Assembly: GCF_000017805.1 (NCBI RefSeq)
Contig: NC_009767.1
Coordinates: 2,790,001 to 2,854,000, forward strand
Direction of reading: 5' to 3'
DNA from: Roseiflexus castenholzii DSM 13941
GTDB lineage: Bacteria; Chloroflexota; Chloroflexia; Chloroflexales; Roseiflexaceae
DNA: 64,000 nucleotides
The position numbers and the translations under genes were made by a program. The notes below the pieces were generated by a model that searched no databases, was not told the origin of the DNA, and saw nothing but the letters and a program-made list of their open reading frames with translations. Below are positions 16,604 to 25,874 of the stretch, in pieces. The stretch's first letter is position 1. Each line of letters starts with the position of its first letter.

Positions 16604-16842
16604 TCTGCAGCGGGCGAGGCGCCCGTCACCGCGCGCGTGCTGCGCCCAGGGCGCCCGTCACCGCGTAGGGAGTGCCCCTAGGGTGCCCGTCACCGCGTGG
16701 GGAGCGCCCTGGCGCGCGTGCTGCGCCCACAACACAGGGGACAGCGCAGCACCCAGAGTCGGTGGCGGTGGTGACAGGCGCCTGGGGTGGCCGGGTGCCT
16801 CACCCGGCAGTGGCAGCGGGCAAGGTGCCCGTTACCGCGCGA
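16604..16842. repeat. REP-like hairpin cluster beside the RAYT gene
   Basis: The stretch upstream of the RAYT gene is built of related small hairpins followed by 'CGTCACCGCG'. Examples are GGGCG-AGG-CGCCC (16612-16624), GGGCA-AGG-TGCCC (16818-16830) and CCGGGTG-CCT-CACCCGG (16791-16807). The first two share the loop and 3' flank but differ by a compensatory base pair, so the fold rather than the sequence is kept. RAYT transposases act on REP hairpins of this kind. The remaining bases of the 410-bp gap hold no gene. Confidence 0.55.
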
Positions 16843-16915
16843 GTGGTCGTGCGGTAGCATGAACAAAAGACAGCGGTTGCGTGTGTGGAACCGCTCGACC
16901 GAAGAGAGAACTCCA

Positions 16916-17764
16916 ATGCCCTATGCTCGTCGAGACACGATTACCTGGCAACCAGGGATGTACTATCATATCTACAACCGCGGCGCCCACCGGATGCCTA
17001 TCTTCCGCGAACCGAAAAACTACGCTTTTGTTTTGCAGCGAATTGAGCAGTACGCCCGGAATTTGCAGATTGCCGTTATCGCCTGTTGCCTGATGCCCAA
17101 TCATGACCATTTGCTGGTGCGTCAGGATGGCGACTCGCCCGCCGGTCTGCTTCCTCAACGAGTCTTCAACAGTGATACCAATGACCTGTGACCATCCGGC
17201 ATGGTCACCCCGAGCAGCGCGAGGGGTCGTGCGCGACCCGCTGAGATTCCTCGCTGCGCTCGGAATGACAAGTCGCTGCGCTCGGAATGACACGCATGCG
17301 GCATCTTCAATCGTCATTAGTACTATACCAAAGCCTTCAATAAGCGCTACCGGCATAGTGGCACACTATTTGAGCATCGTTTTCGAGCCAAACCGGTCAC
17401 TGATGATGTGTATCTGCTCCACCTCTGCTGTTACATTCACGCCAACCCCGTGAAAGATGGACTGGTGCTCGATCCAGGACAATGGCCGTACAGTAATTAC
17501 CTGGAATGGGTGAAAGAACGGCACAGTCTGCCGATCGATCAGGATTTTGTCCAAACCCGGATAGACCAGCCCGGTCCATACCGCGAGATGGTCATGGAAT
17601 ACCTCTACAGACGGAGACGCTCATCTTCAGTCAGGGTTGCTCTGCCTTCAGGACCAGCACCCAGTCCGGTCCGCCGATTGGCGAAACGAAGGTCACAATC
17701 CCTTGAGAGTGCATTCCAATGGGATGAGTCGCACCACTCCGCGGATCAAACCATGCTGATCTGA
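16916..17764 (+). pseudogene. RAYT (REP-associated tyrosine transposase, Y1_Tnp) split by an insertion
   Basis: The N-terminal half (from ATG 16916) shows MYYHIYNRGAHRMPIF, then CCLMPNHDHLLVRQ, the HUH motif of Y1 transposases. Reading stops at 17191 within an inserted 150-bp element (17174-17323). After it the same frame resumes with YTKAFNKRYRHSGTLFEHRF and CCYIHANPVKDGLVLDPGQWPYSNY, the conserved C-terminal half. Joining 17173 to 17324 gives RVFNS-YTKAF, an intact-looking RAYT. The frame stays open to 17764 but the natural end is probably near MVMEYLYRR, before the overlap with the glycosidase gene on the other strand. It is presumably inactive now. Confidence 0.85.
17174..17323. mobile_element. 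Short inverted-repeat element (MITE-like), copy 3, inside the RAYT gene
   Basis: A 150-bp insertion starting GATACCAATGACC and ending GTCATTAGTAC, with the same interior as copy 1 (CCCCGAGCAGCGCGAGGGG, then repeated GCGCTCGGAATGACA). Removing it restores the RAYT reading frame. No target-site duplication is evident at the junctions. The right end has one mismatch (TTAG instead of TTGG) to the 11-bp terminal repeat. Confidence 0.82.
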
Positions 17765-18965
17765 CTTCCCCTCTGAGCACACGCAAATCCACCCGCAACG
17801 ACTGACCTGCCATCGGGAAGTAGACCAACCCATACGTTCCTTCACTATCGCGGGTCGCAACGGGATGCGCAGCGCGAACGGGATTGATCCGATCCTCCTG
17901 GTCCACAGGCAGCGGTATAGGCGCCACATCTGGCAGCAGGTCGGGCGCGGGGATGCGGGTGAAGTACGGGTGGGCGAGGATCAGGTTCTTCAGATGCACC
18001 AGTTGCTGCGCTCCCGGTCCGTATAGGGCTTCGTCCCATGGAAGTGACGGAAAGGTGGTTGGTGCGTATCTGGACGACCACATCTGCCAGACTGAGTGAC
18101 TGCCATAGGTGTGACCGCATGCGCCCGCAAACACTGCGCGATACGCCTGCTTGCGCACATCATAGTCGGTAAAGCGACCATACTCCGGTTTCCATGGACG
18201 TAGATAGGGGTCGATGGGATGGTGCTCATAGTTCGGTTCTCCGTCCAGCGCCGGTTTGGTCGGTGTGCGCTCATAGTCGGCGCGGATCATTTCCCAGTTT
18301 GGCGCGTCCATCAGACAGTGACCGGATTGGAGCATGTTCATGTCGAGCCAATCGGCATCGTGGAGCACAGCGGAAGAACTGGTTCCACCCATTGGATGGT
18401 AAGTAAAAAAAGGCTTGAACCCCGACCCTTCTGTGATGCCTTGTGCCATGGCTGCCCATACCTCTTCGTACCCGTGGGCAGGGCGATCTCCACCCAGAAT
18501 CCAGATGATGTTGGTGTCGTTTCGGTAGCGTTCACCCAGGAAGCGACCGTAGATACGCGCATTGCCGGCGTTGAAGATAACCGGTCCAATGCCCCACAGG
18601 CGCGCATGCACTTTATCGCCCCATGTCGGCAGCAGACCGATGTAGAGACCCTTATCAGACGCCATGCGGATGATCGCATCCACGTGGCGGAAGTAGAACT
18701 CGTTCGGTCTGGTTGGATCATCACCAAGAAGCGGCACATGTCCCTGGGCATTAGGTGTGTGCAAGCCGTCTAGTTCAGCCAGCGCCACCGCCTGAATCAG
18801 GTTGAATCCCTGCTGACGCCGCGCGTTCAGATAGTGCTCGGCTTCTGGCAGGCTCAGGCGATGAAAAAGTTCCCAGGCGGTATCGCCAAGCCAGAAGAAT
18901 GGCTCACCGCTCTCGGTCATGAGAAAACGCCGATTCGTGCTGACACATATGCGCGGTAAAGACAT
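17631..18965 (-). CDS. DUF4038-type glycoside hydrolase (apiosidase-like)
   Basis: A 444-residue protein with the DUF4038 (GH140-like) TIM-barrel pattern: GEPFFWLGDTAWELFHRLSL near residue 20, QQGFNLIQAVALAELDG, RYRNDTNIIWILGGDRP (the equivalent of the 'NIIWilGGE' strand end), PALDGEPNYEHHP with a candidate catalytic Glu, and GHTYGSHSVWQMW. A C-terminal beta-sandwich of the collagen-binding-2 type follows (YFPMAGQSLRVDLRVL, WFDPRSGATHPIG). No signal peptide is visible, so it may be cytoplasmic. ATG 18965 is preferred to the adjacent TTG. Its 3' end overlaps the RAYT relic. The glycosidic substrate is unknown. Confidence 0.83.
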   Translation of the reverse strand: MSLPRICVSTNRRFLMTESGEPFFWLGDTAWELFHRLSLPEAEHYLNARRQQGFNLIQAVALAELDGLHTPNAQGHVPLLGDDPTRPNEFYFRHVDAIIRMASDKGLYIGLLPTWGDKVHARLWGIGPVIFNAGNARIYGRFLGERYRNDTNIIWILGGDRPAHGYEEVWAAMAQGITEGSGFKPFFTYHPMGGTSSSAVLHDADWLDMNMLQSGHCLMDAPNWEMIRADYERTPTKPALDGEPNYEHHPIDPYLRPWKPEYGRFTDYDVRKQAYRAVFAGACGHTYGSHSVWQMWSSRYAPTTFPSLPWDEALYGPGAQQLVHLKNLILAHPYFTRIPAPDLLPDVAPIPLPVDQEDRINPVRAAHPVATRDSEGTYGLVYFPMAGQSLRVDLRVLRGEVRSAWFDPRSGATHPIGMHSQGIVTFVSPIGGPDWVLVLKAEQP

Positions 18966-19021
18966 CAATCTTCCTCACCAATTTGCCTGTCGAGTGACCG
19001 GTCGTGATGCCTGATAGTACC

Positions 19022-19131
19022 ACAAGACGTGTCGTGCTGGGCGAAGCGAAGAAACCCGCCCCGCGCGCTGTCGGGACCCTTCATTTCACCTGCAACGCCG
19101 CTCAGGGTGACAGCGTTTGGCTTCCGCCTGC
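19022..19131. repeat. Dispersed repeat fragment
   Basis: GCTCAGGGTGACAGCG followed by TTTGGCTTCCGC here closely matches GCTCAGGGTGACGGCG and CCTGGCTTCCGC near 1075-1105. No gene; it lies in the gap between the glycosidase and M20 peptidase genes. Confidence 0.45.
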
Positions 19132-19166
19132 GACAAAGGGCGAGGTCTCATGAGAGAACGAACCGT

Positions 19167-20570
19167 TCAGGGGCATGAGGCAAGCGCTGCCAGATAATGG
19201 GCGATCATCTCGCTCCCCCGGAAGAAACAGGAGAGGTTCAACTTTTCGTTTGGCGCGTGCATGTTATCGTCGGGCAGACCGAAACCGGTGATCACCAGCG
19301 GCGCCCCCAGGGCTTCTTGAAAATCAGCTGCGATCGGCAATGTACCGCCGCCGATCATAAATCCAGCCAGTGCGCCGAATGCTTTTTCGAATGCCTGTGA
19401 CGCCGCCTGAACCTCTGGCACACGATAATCGATGAGCACCGGACGCGACGCACTCAGGATGTGCACATCGAGCGATACGGTCGGTGGCGCCTGACGGCGC
19501 AAAAAGTCAATGACCTGCCGCGCAATATCTTCCGGGTCCTGGTTGGGCACGAGCCGCATCGAGAGTTTTGCCGTCGCCTGCGCCGGAATGACGGTTTTCT
19601 TTCCCGGTCCCGTAAATCCTCCGCTGATGCCGTGAATATCCAGCGTTGGTCGGATGCTGGCGCGCTCGATGGCGGAATAGCCTGCTTCGCCGGCGAGCGC
19701 GGGCGCGCCGGTCATCGCCTGGAGCACAGCGTCATTCAGCGGCAGCGACGCCAGCAGACGTCGCTCGGCGTCGTCTACGGTCCGCACCCTGTCGTAGAAT
19801 CCGGGAACCTGCACGCGGCGCATGTCGCCATCCTGGAGCGATGCCAGCAGTCGGACGAGGACGTTGAACGGGTTCTCTACTGCACCGCCAAAGGTTCCTG
19901 AGTGCAGGTCGCTCGCCGGTCCGCGTACTGTGATCTCCAGATAACAATTCCCCCGCGTTCCGTAGAGAATGAGCGGGTGCTGCGGTGTCAACATCGACGA
20001 ATCGACCATCAGTACGGCGTTGCAGTGCAGACGTTCCGTTTCAGTGCGGACAAAACGTCGTAGTCCGACGCTGGATGTTTCTTCTTCCCCTTCGACGAGC
20101 AGTTTGACGTTGATCGGTAACCGTCCGAAGGTGTGCAACCAGGCGTCAAGCGCCGCGACGACCGCCATCACCTGCCCCTTGTCGTCGGAAGCGCCGCGCG
20201 CGTAGAGATTGCCATCCCGGATGGAAGGCGCAAATGGTGGCGTATGCCAGGCGTCGATTGGATCGGCGGGCTGCACGTCGTAATGCCCGTAGATGAGAAG
20301 CGTCGGCATAGCAGAGCCAGCATCCAGCCACTCGCTGAAGACGATTGGATGCCCGGCGGTCGCCACGATTTCGGTGCGCGTCATACCAATACGTTGCAGG
20401 CAATCAACCATCCACTGCGCAGCGGTCGCCATATCTGCCGCGTGCGCCGGGTCCATGCTGACACTGGGAATGGAGAGAAACTCGCCCAATGCCGTCAGAT
20501 GCGCATGCTGGCGATCACGCAGATGTGCAATGACGGTAGCCAGCGTCTCCGATGCTGTTGAACCGGACAT
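19167..20570 (-). CDS. M20-family dipeptidase / metallopeptidase
   Basis: A 467-residue peptidase M20/M25/M40. Metal-ligand motifs are visible in order: LLIYGHYDVQPADP near residue 90 (His and Asp), YARGASDDKGQVMA (bridging Asp), VEGEEETSSVGL (Glu general base and metal ligand), the lid/dimerisation domain with ASDLHSGTFGGAVENP, and DNMHAPNEKLNL near the end. This set matches cytosolic dipeptidases of the CNDP/PepV-like group. ATG 20570 is chosen because AAGGAG precedes it. It starts 11 bp after the stop of the SDR-TPP gene, so they may be co-transcribed. Confidence 0.92.
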   Translation of the reverse strand: MSGSTASETLATVIAHLRDRQHAHLTALGEFLSIPSVSMDPAHAADMATAAQWMVDCLQRIGMTRTEIVATAGHPIVFSEWLDAGSAMPTLLIYGHYDVQPADPIDAWHTPPFAPSIRDGNLYARGASDDKGQVMAVVAALDAWLHTFGRLPINVKLLVEGEEETSSVGLRRFVRTETERLHCNAVLMVDSSMLTPQHPLILYGTRGNCYLEITVRGPASDLHSGTFGGAVENPFNVLVRLLASLQDGDMRRVQVPGFYDRVRTVDDAERRLLASLPLNDAVLQAMTGAPALAGEAGYSAIERASIRPTLDIHGISGGFTGPGKKTVIPAQATAKLSMRLVPNQDPEDIARQVIDFLRRQAPPTVSLDVHILSASRPVLIDYRVPEVQAASQAFEKAFGALAGFMIGGGTLPIAADFQEALGAPLVITGFGLPDDNMHAPNEKLNLSCFFRGSEMIAHYLAALASCP

Positions 20571-20581
20571 GGCGTGCTCCT

Positions 20582-23125
20582 TCACTCGACAATCCACGGT
20601 AATCCGGTTACTGCGGCACTGCGCTGCTCCGGGTCGGTGCGCACATCGACAATCGCAGGCAATCCTGAGTCAAACGCACGCCGGATCGCCGGCGCAATCG
20701 CTTCCGGTCGTTCGACACGCTCGCCATAGCCGCCGAGCGCGCGCGCCAGTTCATCGTAGCGCGTCGGTCCCAGGTTTGTGCCGATTACAGCAGCGTCTCC
20801 CCAGCGCCGTCGCTGACCGTCGCGCGTCTCACCCCACCCGGCATCGTTGGCAATCACCACAATCATCGGCAGATGGTGTCGCACGGCAGTATCGAACTCC
20901 ATGCCACACAGCCCAAATGCCCCGTCTCCCATGATCGCCACAACGGGGTGGTCCGGGTGCGCCAGTTTTGCGCCAATGGCAAATCCCAGTCCCACGCCAA
21001 TGTGCCCGGTGCTGCCCACCCACGTCACGCCGCCAGGAACGCAGGCATCAAGATACTGAATGGCAAATGCCGCGCTGTACCCGCCATCCACAATCTTAAT
21101 CGTGTCGCGTGGCAGGCAATCCGCCAGCGCCTGCATCAACTGAATTGAGTGCATCGGTCGCGCGGGATCGCGCGCTGCCAGATCGGCGGCAGCGGCGGTT
21201 TCTGCGCGCATAGCGCCAATGCTGCCATGTGCTATGTGGCTCCATTCCTTCTCCATCGCCCAATCGCTACCTTCTGCAACAAGTTCATTGAGCTGACGCA
21301 ATACCTGCGCTGCATCGCCGACGATGCCGAGGTCGATTGGTCGCGTTTTGCCAATGCTTTCGGGGTGTATATCCACCTGCACGACCGGCGCGTCCATGCT
21401 GAAGAGCGGAAAGCGTCCGTAGCCAATCGTCCAGTCGAGTCGTGTGCCGATCACCAGGAAGGCATCCGCCATGGCTGCCGGGGTGGGGTAAAACCCGGCA
21501 GAGAGGGGATGGTCATCGGGAATGATTCCGCGCGCCAGGTTGCGGCTCAGCACCGGTATGCCGGTCGTTTCGACAAAACGGCGTAGTTCCTCCTCGCCGC
21601 GCGCCCACCAGACGCCGCTGCCAACGATCAGGAGCGGACGTCTCGCCTTGCGAATCACATCGAGCGCCTGACGCACCAGCGCCGGATCGCCCGGCGGTCC
21701 GACCGTCACCCGATAATGGCGTGGAAAGGTGACGGTATCCTCCTCAATGACCGCGTGCATCACCTCCAGCGGAAAATCGAGAAATGCCGGACCGGGACGT
21801 CCGGTGGTGGCATGGCGCACGGCAGCGGCGGTATATTCGGGCAGCCGTCTGACATCGAAGCATGTGCGTTGCCATTTGGTGATCGGGCGCATCAGGCGCA
21901 CCTGATCGATTGCCTGCATAACGCCGATGTCGCGTCCTTCCAGCGATCCCTGTGCGCATGCAATGATCATAGGAACCTGTGCTTCATAGGCGACTTCGAT
22001 GCCGGCCACTGCATTGACCAGTCCTGGCGCAGCGTCCACCGTGAGCAGCGCCGGTCGGCGTGTGAAGCGCGCATAGGCATCCGCCATGTGTGCGGCATGC
22101 ATTTCGTTGCGCACGTCGATCACCCGGATGCCCTCTTCGCGGCAGGCATTAATCAGGTGGTAGTTGTGCCCGCCGACAATCGTGAAGGCATGGGTCACCC
22201 CCGCTTCGCGCAGAGTGCGCACCACCAGTCGCCCGCCATCGACACGACCTTTCGGCATAGCGGGACGTGTGGCGCCATCGCCGGTGACACTGGCGATGAA
22301 TCGGACGAATTCCTCGTGCGGCATACGGTGGCGTAACCCGACAAGACCGGTGCGTTCAGGAGGACCAACGCGGCGACGCAATGGCGGCGAGTTGGCGTCA
22401 GCAGTTTCAATAATGGCGTCAACCACCTCCTGTGGGTCGCTGCTCTGTTCCCAGGCGGCGGCAAGCGCTTCCGCCATGCGCACAGCACGCGCATAGTACG
22501 GGCTGTCTGGTCGCATGGCTGCTCTGGCGGCGGTGATCGTGCTTGCAGGCATATCGGTCTTAAACATACCGCACGGCTGAATGACCGACACATGGATGCC
22601 GAACGGCGTCACTTCCTGGTAGAGACAGTCGGAAAAGCCCTCGACAGCGTGTTTGGTCGCAGTATAAATCCCCTGAAACGGAAACCCGACCACGCCGCTG
22701 TCTGACGACAGATTGATAATGTGTCCGCGACCTGCGTTGCGCATATGAGGGAGAACTGCCTGGGTCACAAGGATCATGCCGATGATATTCACGTCGAAGA
22801 GGCGGCGAATATCTTCCAGTTTCGCTTCTTCCAGCGGACCGCCGTGCCCCAACCCGGCGTTGTTGACCAATACATCGATCCGTCCGAAGTGCGCCACTGC
22901 CGTCCTGACAGCGCGACGTATCGCATCGGGGTCGGTCACATCCATTGCCAGGCACAGCAGGCGCGCCGGATCGTCTGAATGGAGACGGGTAAGAAGGTCA
23001 ACACTGCGGTCGGTGGCGGCAACGCGCTCACCGCGCTCGATCAATCGCTGCGCCAGGCGCGCGCCGAAACCGCTGGCGCAGCCGGTGATCAGCCATGTGC
23101 GCTGTGGATGGGTCATACGATGCAT
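20582..23125 (-). CDS. Fusion of a short-chain dehydrogenase and a thiamine-diphosphate enzyme
   Basis: A single uninterrupted 847-residue frame. Residues 1 to about 270 are a classical SDR: TGCASGFG at 14-21 (NAD(P) loop), NNAG at 88-91, serines near 140, and YTATK with Y154 and K158. From about residue 300 a complete ThDP enzyme of the acetolactate-synthase/oxalyl-CoA-decarboxylase class follows: LVVRTLREAGVTHAFTIVGG, the conserved Glu in DVRNEMHAAHMADAYAR, the central Rossmann-like domain (RKARRPLLIVGSGVWWARGE), and the ThDP/Mg motif starting GDGAFGLCGMEFDTAV and ending near ANDAGWGE. AAGGAGG precedes ATG 23125. The two activities may act in sequence, for example reducing a carbonyl made or used by the ThDP part. 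The actual reaction is unknown. Confidence 0.9.
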   Translation of the reverse strand: MHRMTHPQRTWLITGCASGFGARLAQRLIERGERVAATDRSVDLLTRLHSDDPARLLCLAMDVTDPDAIRRAVRTAVAHFGRIDVLVNNAGLGHGGPLEEAKLEDIRRLFDVNIIGMILVTQAVLPHMRNAGRGHIINLSSDSGVVGFPFQGIYTATKHAVEGFSDCLYQEVTPFGIHVSVIQPCGMFKTDMPASTITAARAAMRPDSPYYARAVRMAEALAAAWEQSSDPQEVVDAIIETADANSPPLRRRVGPPERTGLVGLRHRMPHEEFVRFIASVTGDGATRPAMPKGRVDGGRLVVRTLREAGVTHAFTIVGGHNYHLINACREEGIRVIDVRNEMHAAHMADAYARFTRRPALLTVDAAPGLVNAVAGIEVAYEAQVPMIIACAQGSLEGRDIGVMQAIDQVRLMRPITKWQRTCFDVRRLPEYTAAAVRHATTGRPGPAFLDFPLEVMHAVIEEDTVTFPRHYRVTVGPPGDPALVRQALDVIRKARRPLLIVGSGVWWARGEEELRRFVETTGIPVLSRNLARGIIPDDHPLSAGFYPTPAAMADAFLVIGTRLDWTIGYGRFPLFSMDAPVVQVDIHPESIGKTRPIDLGIVGDAAQVLRQLNELVAEGSDWAMEKEWSHIAHGSIGAMRAETAAAADLAARDPARPMHSIQLMQALADCLPRDTIKIVDGGYSAAFAIQYLDACVPGGVTWVGSTGHIGVGLGFAIGAKLAHPDHPVVAIMGDGAFGLCGMEFDTAVRHHLPMIVVIANDAGWGETRDGQRRRWGDAAVIGTNLGPTRYDELARALGGYGERVERPEAIAPAIRRAFDSGLPAIVDVRTDPEQRSAAVTGLPWIVE

Positions 23126-23142
23126 GGTCGCCTCCTTGCGAC

Positions 23143-24384
23143 TCAACTGAACAGGCGCGTGATCGGCATAGCCCACAGGTTCGTGTCCAACCGCTCCAAG
23201 CGCTCGCCAGGGTATGCGACAAGTCCTCCGCGCCAGCGCGCCCCAAACTCCGCTGCCAGGCGACGTAGCGCCGTCGCCTGAGACAATCTGACTTCCGGTG
23301 AGGATTTGACCTCAATCCCCCATATGCCGGAAGCCGTGGATAACAACAGATCGACTTCCAGACCGCTGTGGGTGCGGTAGAACCAGCATTCAGCCTGCGT
23401 ACCGGTGGTTCGCAGCCATTTGAAGCATTCACCAACCACATAACTCTCGAGCAGCGCTCCGCTGGCGTCGCCCCAATATCCTGTCTGATAGCGCCACAGT
23501 CCAGGATCGATCCAGTAGAGTTTCGGCGATTTCACCAGTCGCTTGCCAGGACTGTCAACATAGGGCAGGAGCAAAAAAACCTGGTAGGAGAGTTGCAGAT
23601 AGTTCAGATAATTGCGCGCTGTGCCAGGGCTGATATCTGCATCACGCGCCAGGTCGGCATAGGAGAGCGTCTGACCGGATCGCAACGCCGCCAGTCGCAT
23701 AAACCGTCGGAACGGCACGAGTTCATCCAGTCGCGCTACATCTGCCAGATCGCGCTCCAGGTATGTGTTGGCATAAGAAGCCAGCCAGTCCCGTCGATCG
23801 CTATCCGTCAGTTCGAGCAATCCCGGCATCCCGCCCCAGCGCAGTCCGTAGTCGAACCAGAAAGCGCGGCGATACGCTTCCTCGCCTAGCAAAACAGGCG
23901 GTTGATCACTCAAGAGCGCATCGGCATCGCCCTCTTCCTCGCACAACCGCGCCAGCAGCGTCAACGGCGACGGATGCTCGCCGCCGACCAGCTCTGAAAG
24001 CATCAGGGGCCATAATTCGTACATGAATACGCGACCAGCCAGCGTCTCCCGGATGCGCTGGAGCATGACAATCTGCGATGATCCGAGTAACACGCTGAAA
24101 TTGATCGTGCCCTGATCATAAGCGAACTTGATCTTCTCGAAGATAGCAGGTTCCTTCTGCGCTTCATCGAGCACTGCCTCGCCAATGGTCGTCGCCCAGG
24201 CGCGTGTGGGAAGTTCGCGCAGTCGGATGCGCTCCTCGGCTTCGTCGAGCGACAGGCGCCGCAACTGCGCGTAGAGACGCCGCGCCAGCGTGGTTTTGCC
24301 CGTTTGCCGCGCTCCGGTGATCATTACCAGGCGGCGTGTTGTCGGTTCGGGCAGGCGATGCTGAATTTGACGGAAAATTGTCAT
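23143..24384 (-). CDS. AAA-type ATPase with DUF4143 domain
   Basis: A 413-residue protein. The N-terminal P-loop domain shows MITGARQTGKTTLARRLY (Walker A) and VLDEAQKEPAIFEKIK (Walker B). The middle holds ELWPLMLSEL, and the C-terminal DUF4143 nuclease-like region contains YWIDPGLWRYQTG, WFYRTHSGLEVDLLL and GIWGIEVKSSPEV, a PD-(D/E)XK-like core. Such proteins are widespread and scattered, of uncertain role, and often associated with mobile or defence contexts. It starts at ATG 24384; earlier in-frame codons lack similarity. It stops 17 bp before the SDR-TPP start. Confidence 0.88.
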   Translation of the reverse strand: MTIFRQIQHRLPEPTTRRLVMITGARQTGKTTLARRLYAQLRRLSLDEAEERIRLRELPTRAWATTIGEAVLDEAQKEPAIFEKIKFAYDQGTINFSVLLGSSQIVMLQRIRETLAGRVFMYELWPLMLSELVGGEHPSPLTLLARLCEEEGDADALLSDQPPVLLGEEAYRRAFWFDYGLRWGGMPGLLELTDSDRRDWLASYANTYLERDLADVARLDELVPFRRFMRLAALRSGQTLSYADLARDADISPGTARNYLNYLQLSYQVFLLLPYVDSPGKRLVKSPKLYWIDPGLWRYQTGYWGDASGALLESYVVGECFKWLRTTGTQAECWFYRTHSGLEVDLLLSTASGIWGIEVKSSPEVRLSQATALRRLAAEFGARWRGGLVAYPGERLERLDTNLWAMPITRLFS

Positions 24385-24449
24385 CAACGGTATTGATTTT
24401 CCTTGAAAATCGACAATACGATTGTACCATATCCAGAAGCACAGAGCGC

Positions 24450-25874
24450 TCAATACAGGTTGTTAAAGAAGTCGATCAACACCTCATTCGCCACTGCATC
24501 CGGCAGTGTGTCGAGCACCTCGTTGATCAGCGCCATCTCCTGCGGCAACGCACCCGGTTGCAACCCAACCGCTGCCATCAGTCCTTCGACTACGGCTGGC
24601 GAAGGGTCTTGCGTGAGCGCCTCGACCACCGAACGCACCAGCGCCAGGTCAATCGGCGGCATATGCCGAACTTCCTCAACGCAGGCGGCAATATCGGCGA
24701 TCAACGCATCGACGTTATGCGCGACGCCATACGTGATAGAAACGTGCAGATTGCGCGGTGAGCGCGGCGTCGAAAACTGCGGCTGAAGGTACCAACCACG
24801 GCGACGCAGAGCATCAGCCAGCTGAAAGACATTGATCGCTTGCGATGCGAAGGAAAACATACTCATTGCCGGACGACCCAACACATACAGACCATCAATC
24901 GCATCAACCCCCGCCATTAACCGCTCCGTTGCCGCCTGCACGGTCGCAACCAGATCGCGGTAGCCTGCTTCTCCCAGGTAGTTCAGGATCGCCCACGCAC
25001 CTGCGATTGGTCCTGCTGAACGCGAACTGAGCGCCGTGGGATTGATAATGGTATACGCGGTCGTTTCGGTCGAGGCAAAGATCTGATGCCGCCGCAGGCT
25101 ACGGTCGCGGTAGAGCACGACCGATGCCCCCTTTGCAGCGTAGCCGTACTTGTGCATGTCTACTGAGATCGACGTAACGCCGGGAACACTGAAGTCGAAT
25201 GGCGGGATCGTTCGCCCGAGGGTGCGCAGGAACGGGAGATACATCCCGCCGACGCATGCATCGACGTGGCAGAGCGCTCCGTACTCCTGCGCCAGTGTTG
25301 CGATTGCGGGCACAGGGTCGATCACTCCTTGCGAGTAGCATGGCGCCGATGCAACCAGCAGAATGGTGTTGTCGGTGATGGCTGCGCGCATTGCCGTCAC
25401 ATCCGCCTCGAACGTCACCGGATCGAACTCGACGACGACCGGTTTAACGCCGAGATAGTGACCTGCCTTGTGAAACGCAGCGTGCGCCGTGCGCGCCAGA
25501 ATCATCTCCGGCTGTGTCACGTGTGGTCGGTGTGCGCGCGCCCAATCGCGCGCGGTTTTCACTGCCAGGAGAATGCTCTCCGTGCCGCCACTGGTCATAT
25601 TGCCGACAACGCACTCGTCGCCCTGCAACAACCCGGCGATCATGCGCACAACGTCATTCTCCAGTTGTGCCACGCTCGGAAAGGTCGTCGGGTCCAGGCA
25701 GTTCTCGCTGAGGTACAATGAGTATGCCTCTTTGACCAGCGTCGCAGCGATCTCAGCGGGCTGATAGATATACGCAAAAACCCGACCGGAGCGCCAGTCC
25801 ATATCCTGCGCCTTGAATCCGTGGAGGAGGGTCATGATCTCGTCCGGCGTTCTGCCGACAGGCGAAATAGTCAC
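24450..25874 (-). CDS. Group II PLP-dependent decarboxylase / sphingosine-1-phosphate-lyase-like enzyme
   Basis: A 474-residue fold-type I PLP enzyme. SGGTESILLAVKTARDW is the family motif binding the cofactor phosphate, CHVDACVGGMYLPFL holds the Asp that contacts the PLP ring nitrogen, and SISVDMHKYGYAAKGASVVL near residue 240 carries the lysine for the Schiff base. The overall pattern (PSVAQLENDVVRMIAGLL, TETTAYTIINPTALSSRSAG) is closer to sphingosine-1-phosphate lyase and tyrosine/glutamate decarboxylase relatives than to aminotransferases. GTG 25874 is chosen because it overlaps the stop of the transporter gene as GTGA and has AGGA 7 bp before. The substrate is unknown; the coupled sugar-type symporter may import it. 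Confidence 0.85.
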   Translation of the reverse strand: MTISPVGRTPDEIMTLLHGFKAQDMDWRSGRVFAYIYQPAEIAATLVKEAYSLYLSENCLDPTTFPSVAQLENDVVRMIAGLLQGDECVVGNMTSGGTESILLAVKTARDWARAHRPHVTQPEMILARTAHAAFHKAGHYLGVKPVVVEFDPVTFEADVTAMRAAITDNTILLVASAPCYSQGVIDPVPAIATLAQEYGALCHVDACVGGMYLPFLRTLGRTIPPFDFSVPGVTSISVDMHKYGYAAKGASVVLYRDRSLRRHQIFASTETTAYTIINPTALSSRSAGPIAGAWAILNYLGEAGYRDLVATVQAATERLMAGVDAIDGLYVLGRPAMSMFSFASQAINVFQLADALRRRGWYLQPQFSTPRSPRNLHVSITYGVAHNVDALIADIAACVEEVRHMPPIDLALVRSVVEALTQDPSPAVVEGLMAAVGLQPGALPQEMALINEVLDTLPDAVANEVLIDFFNNLY

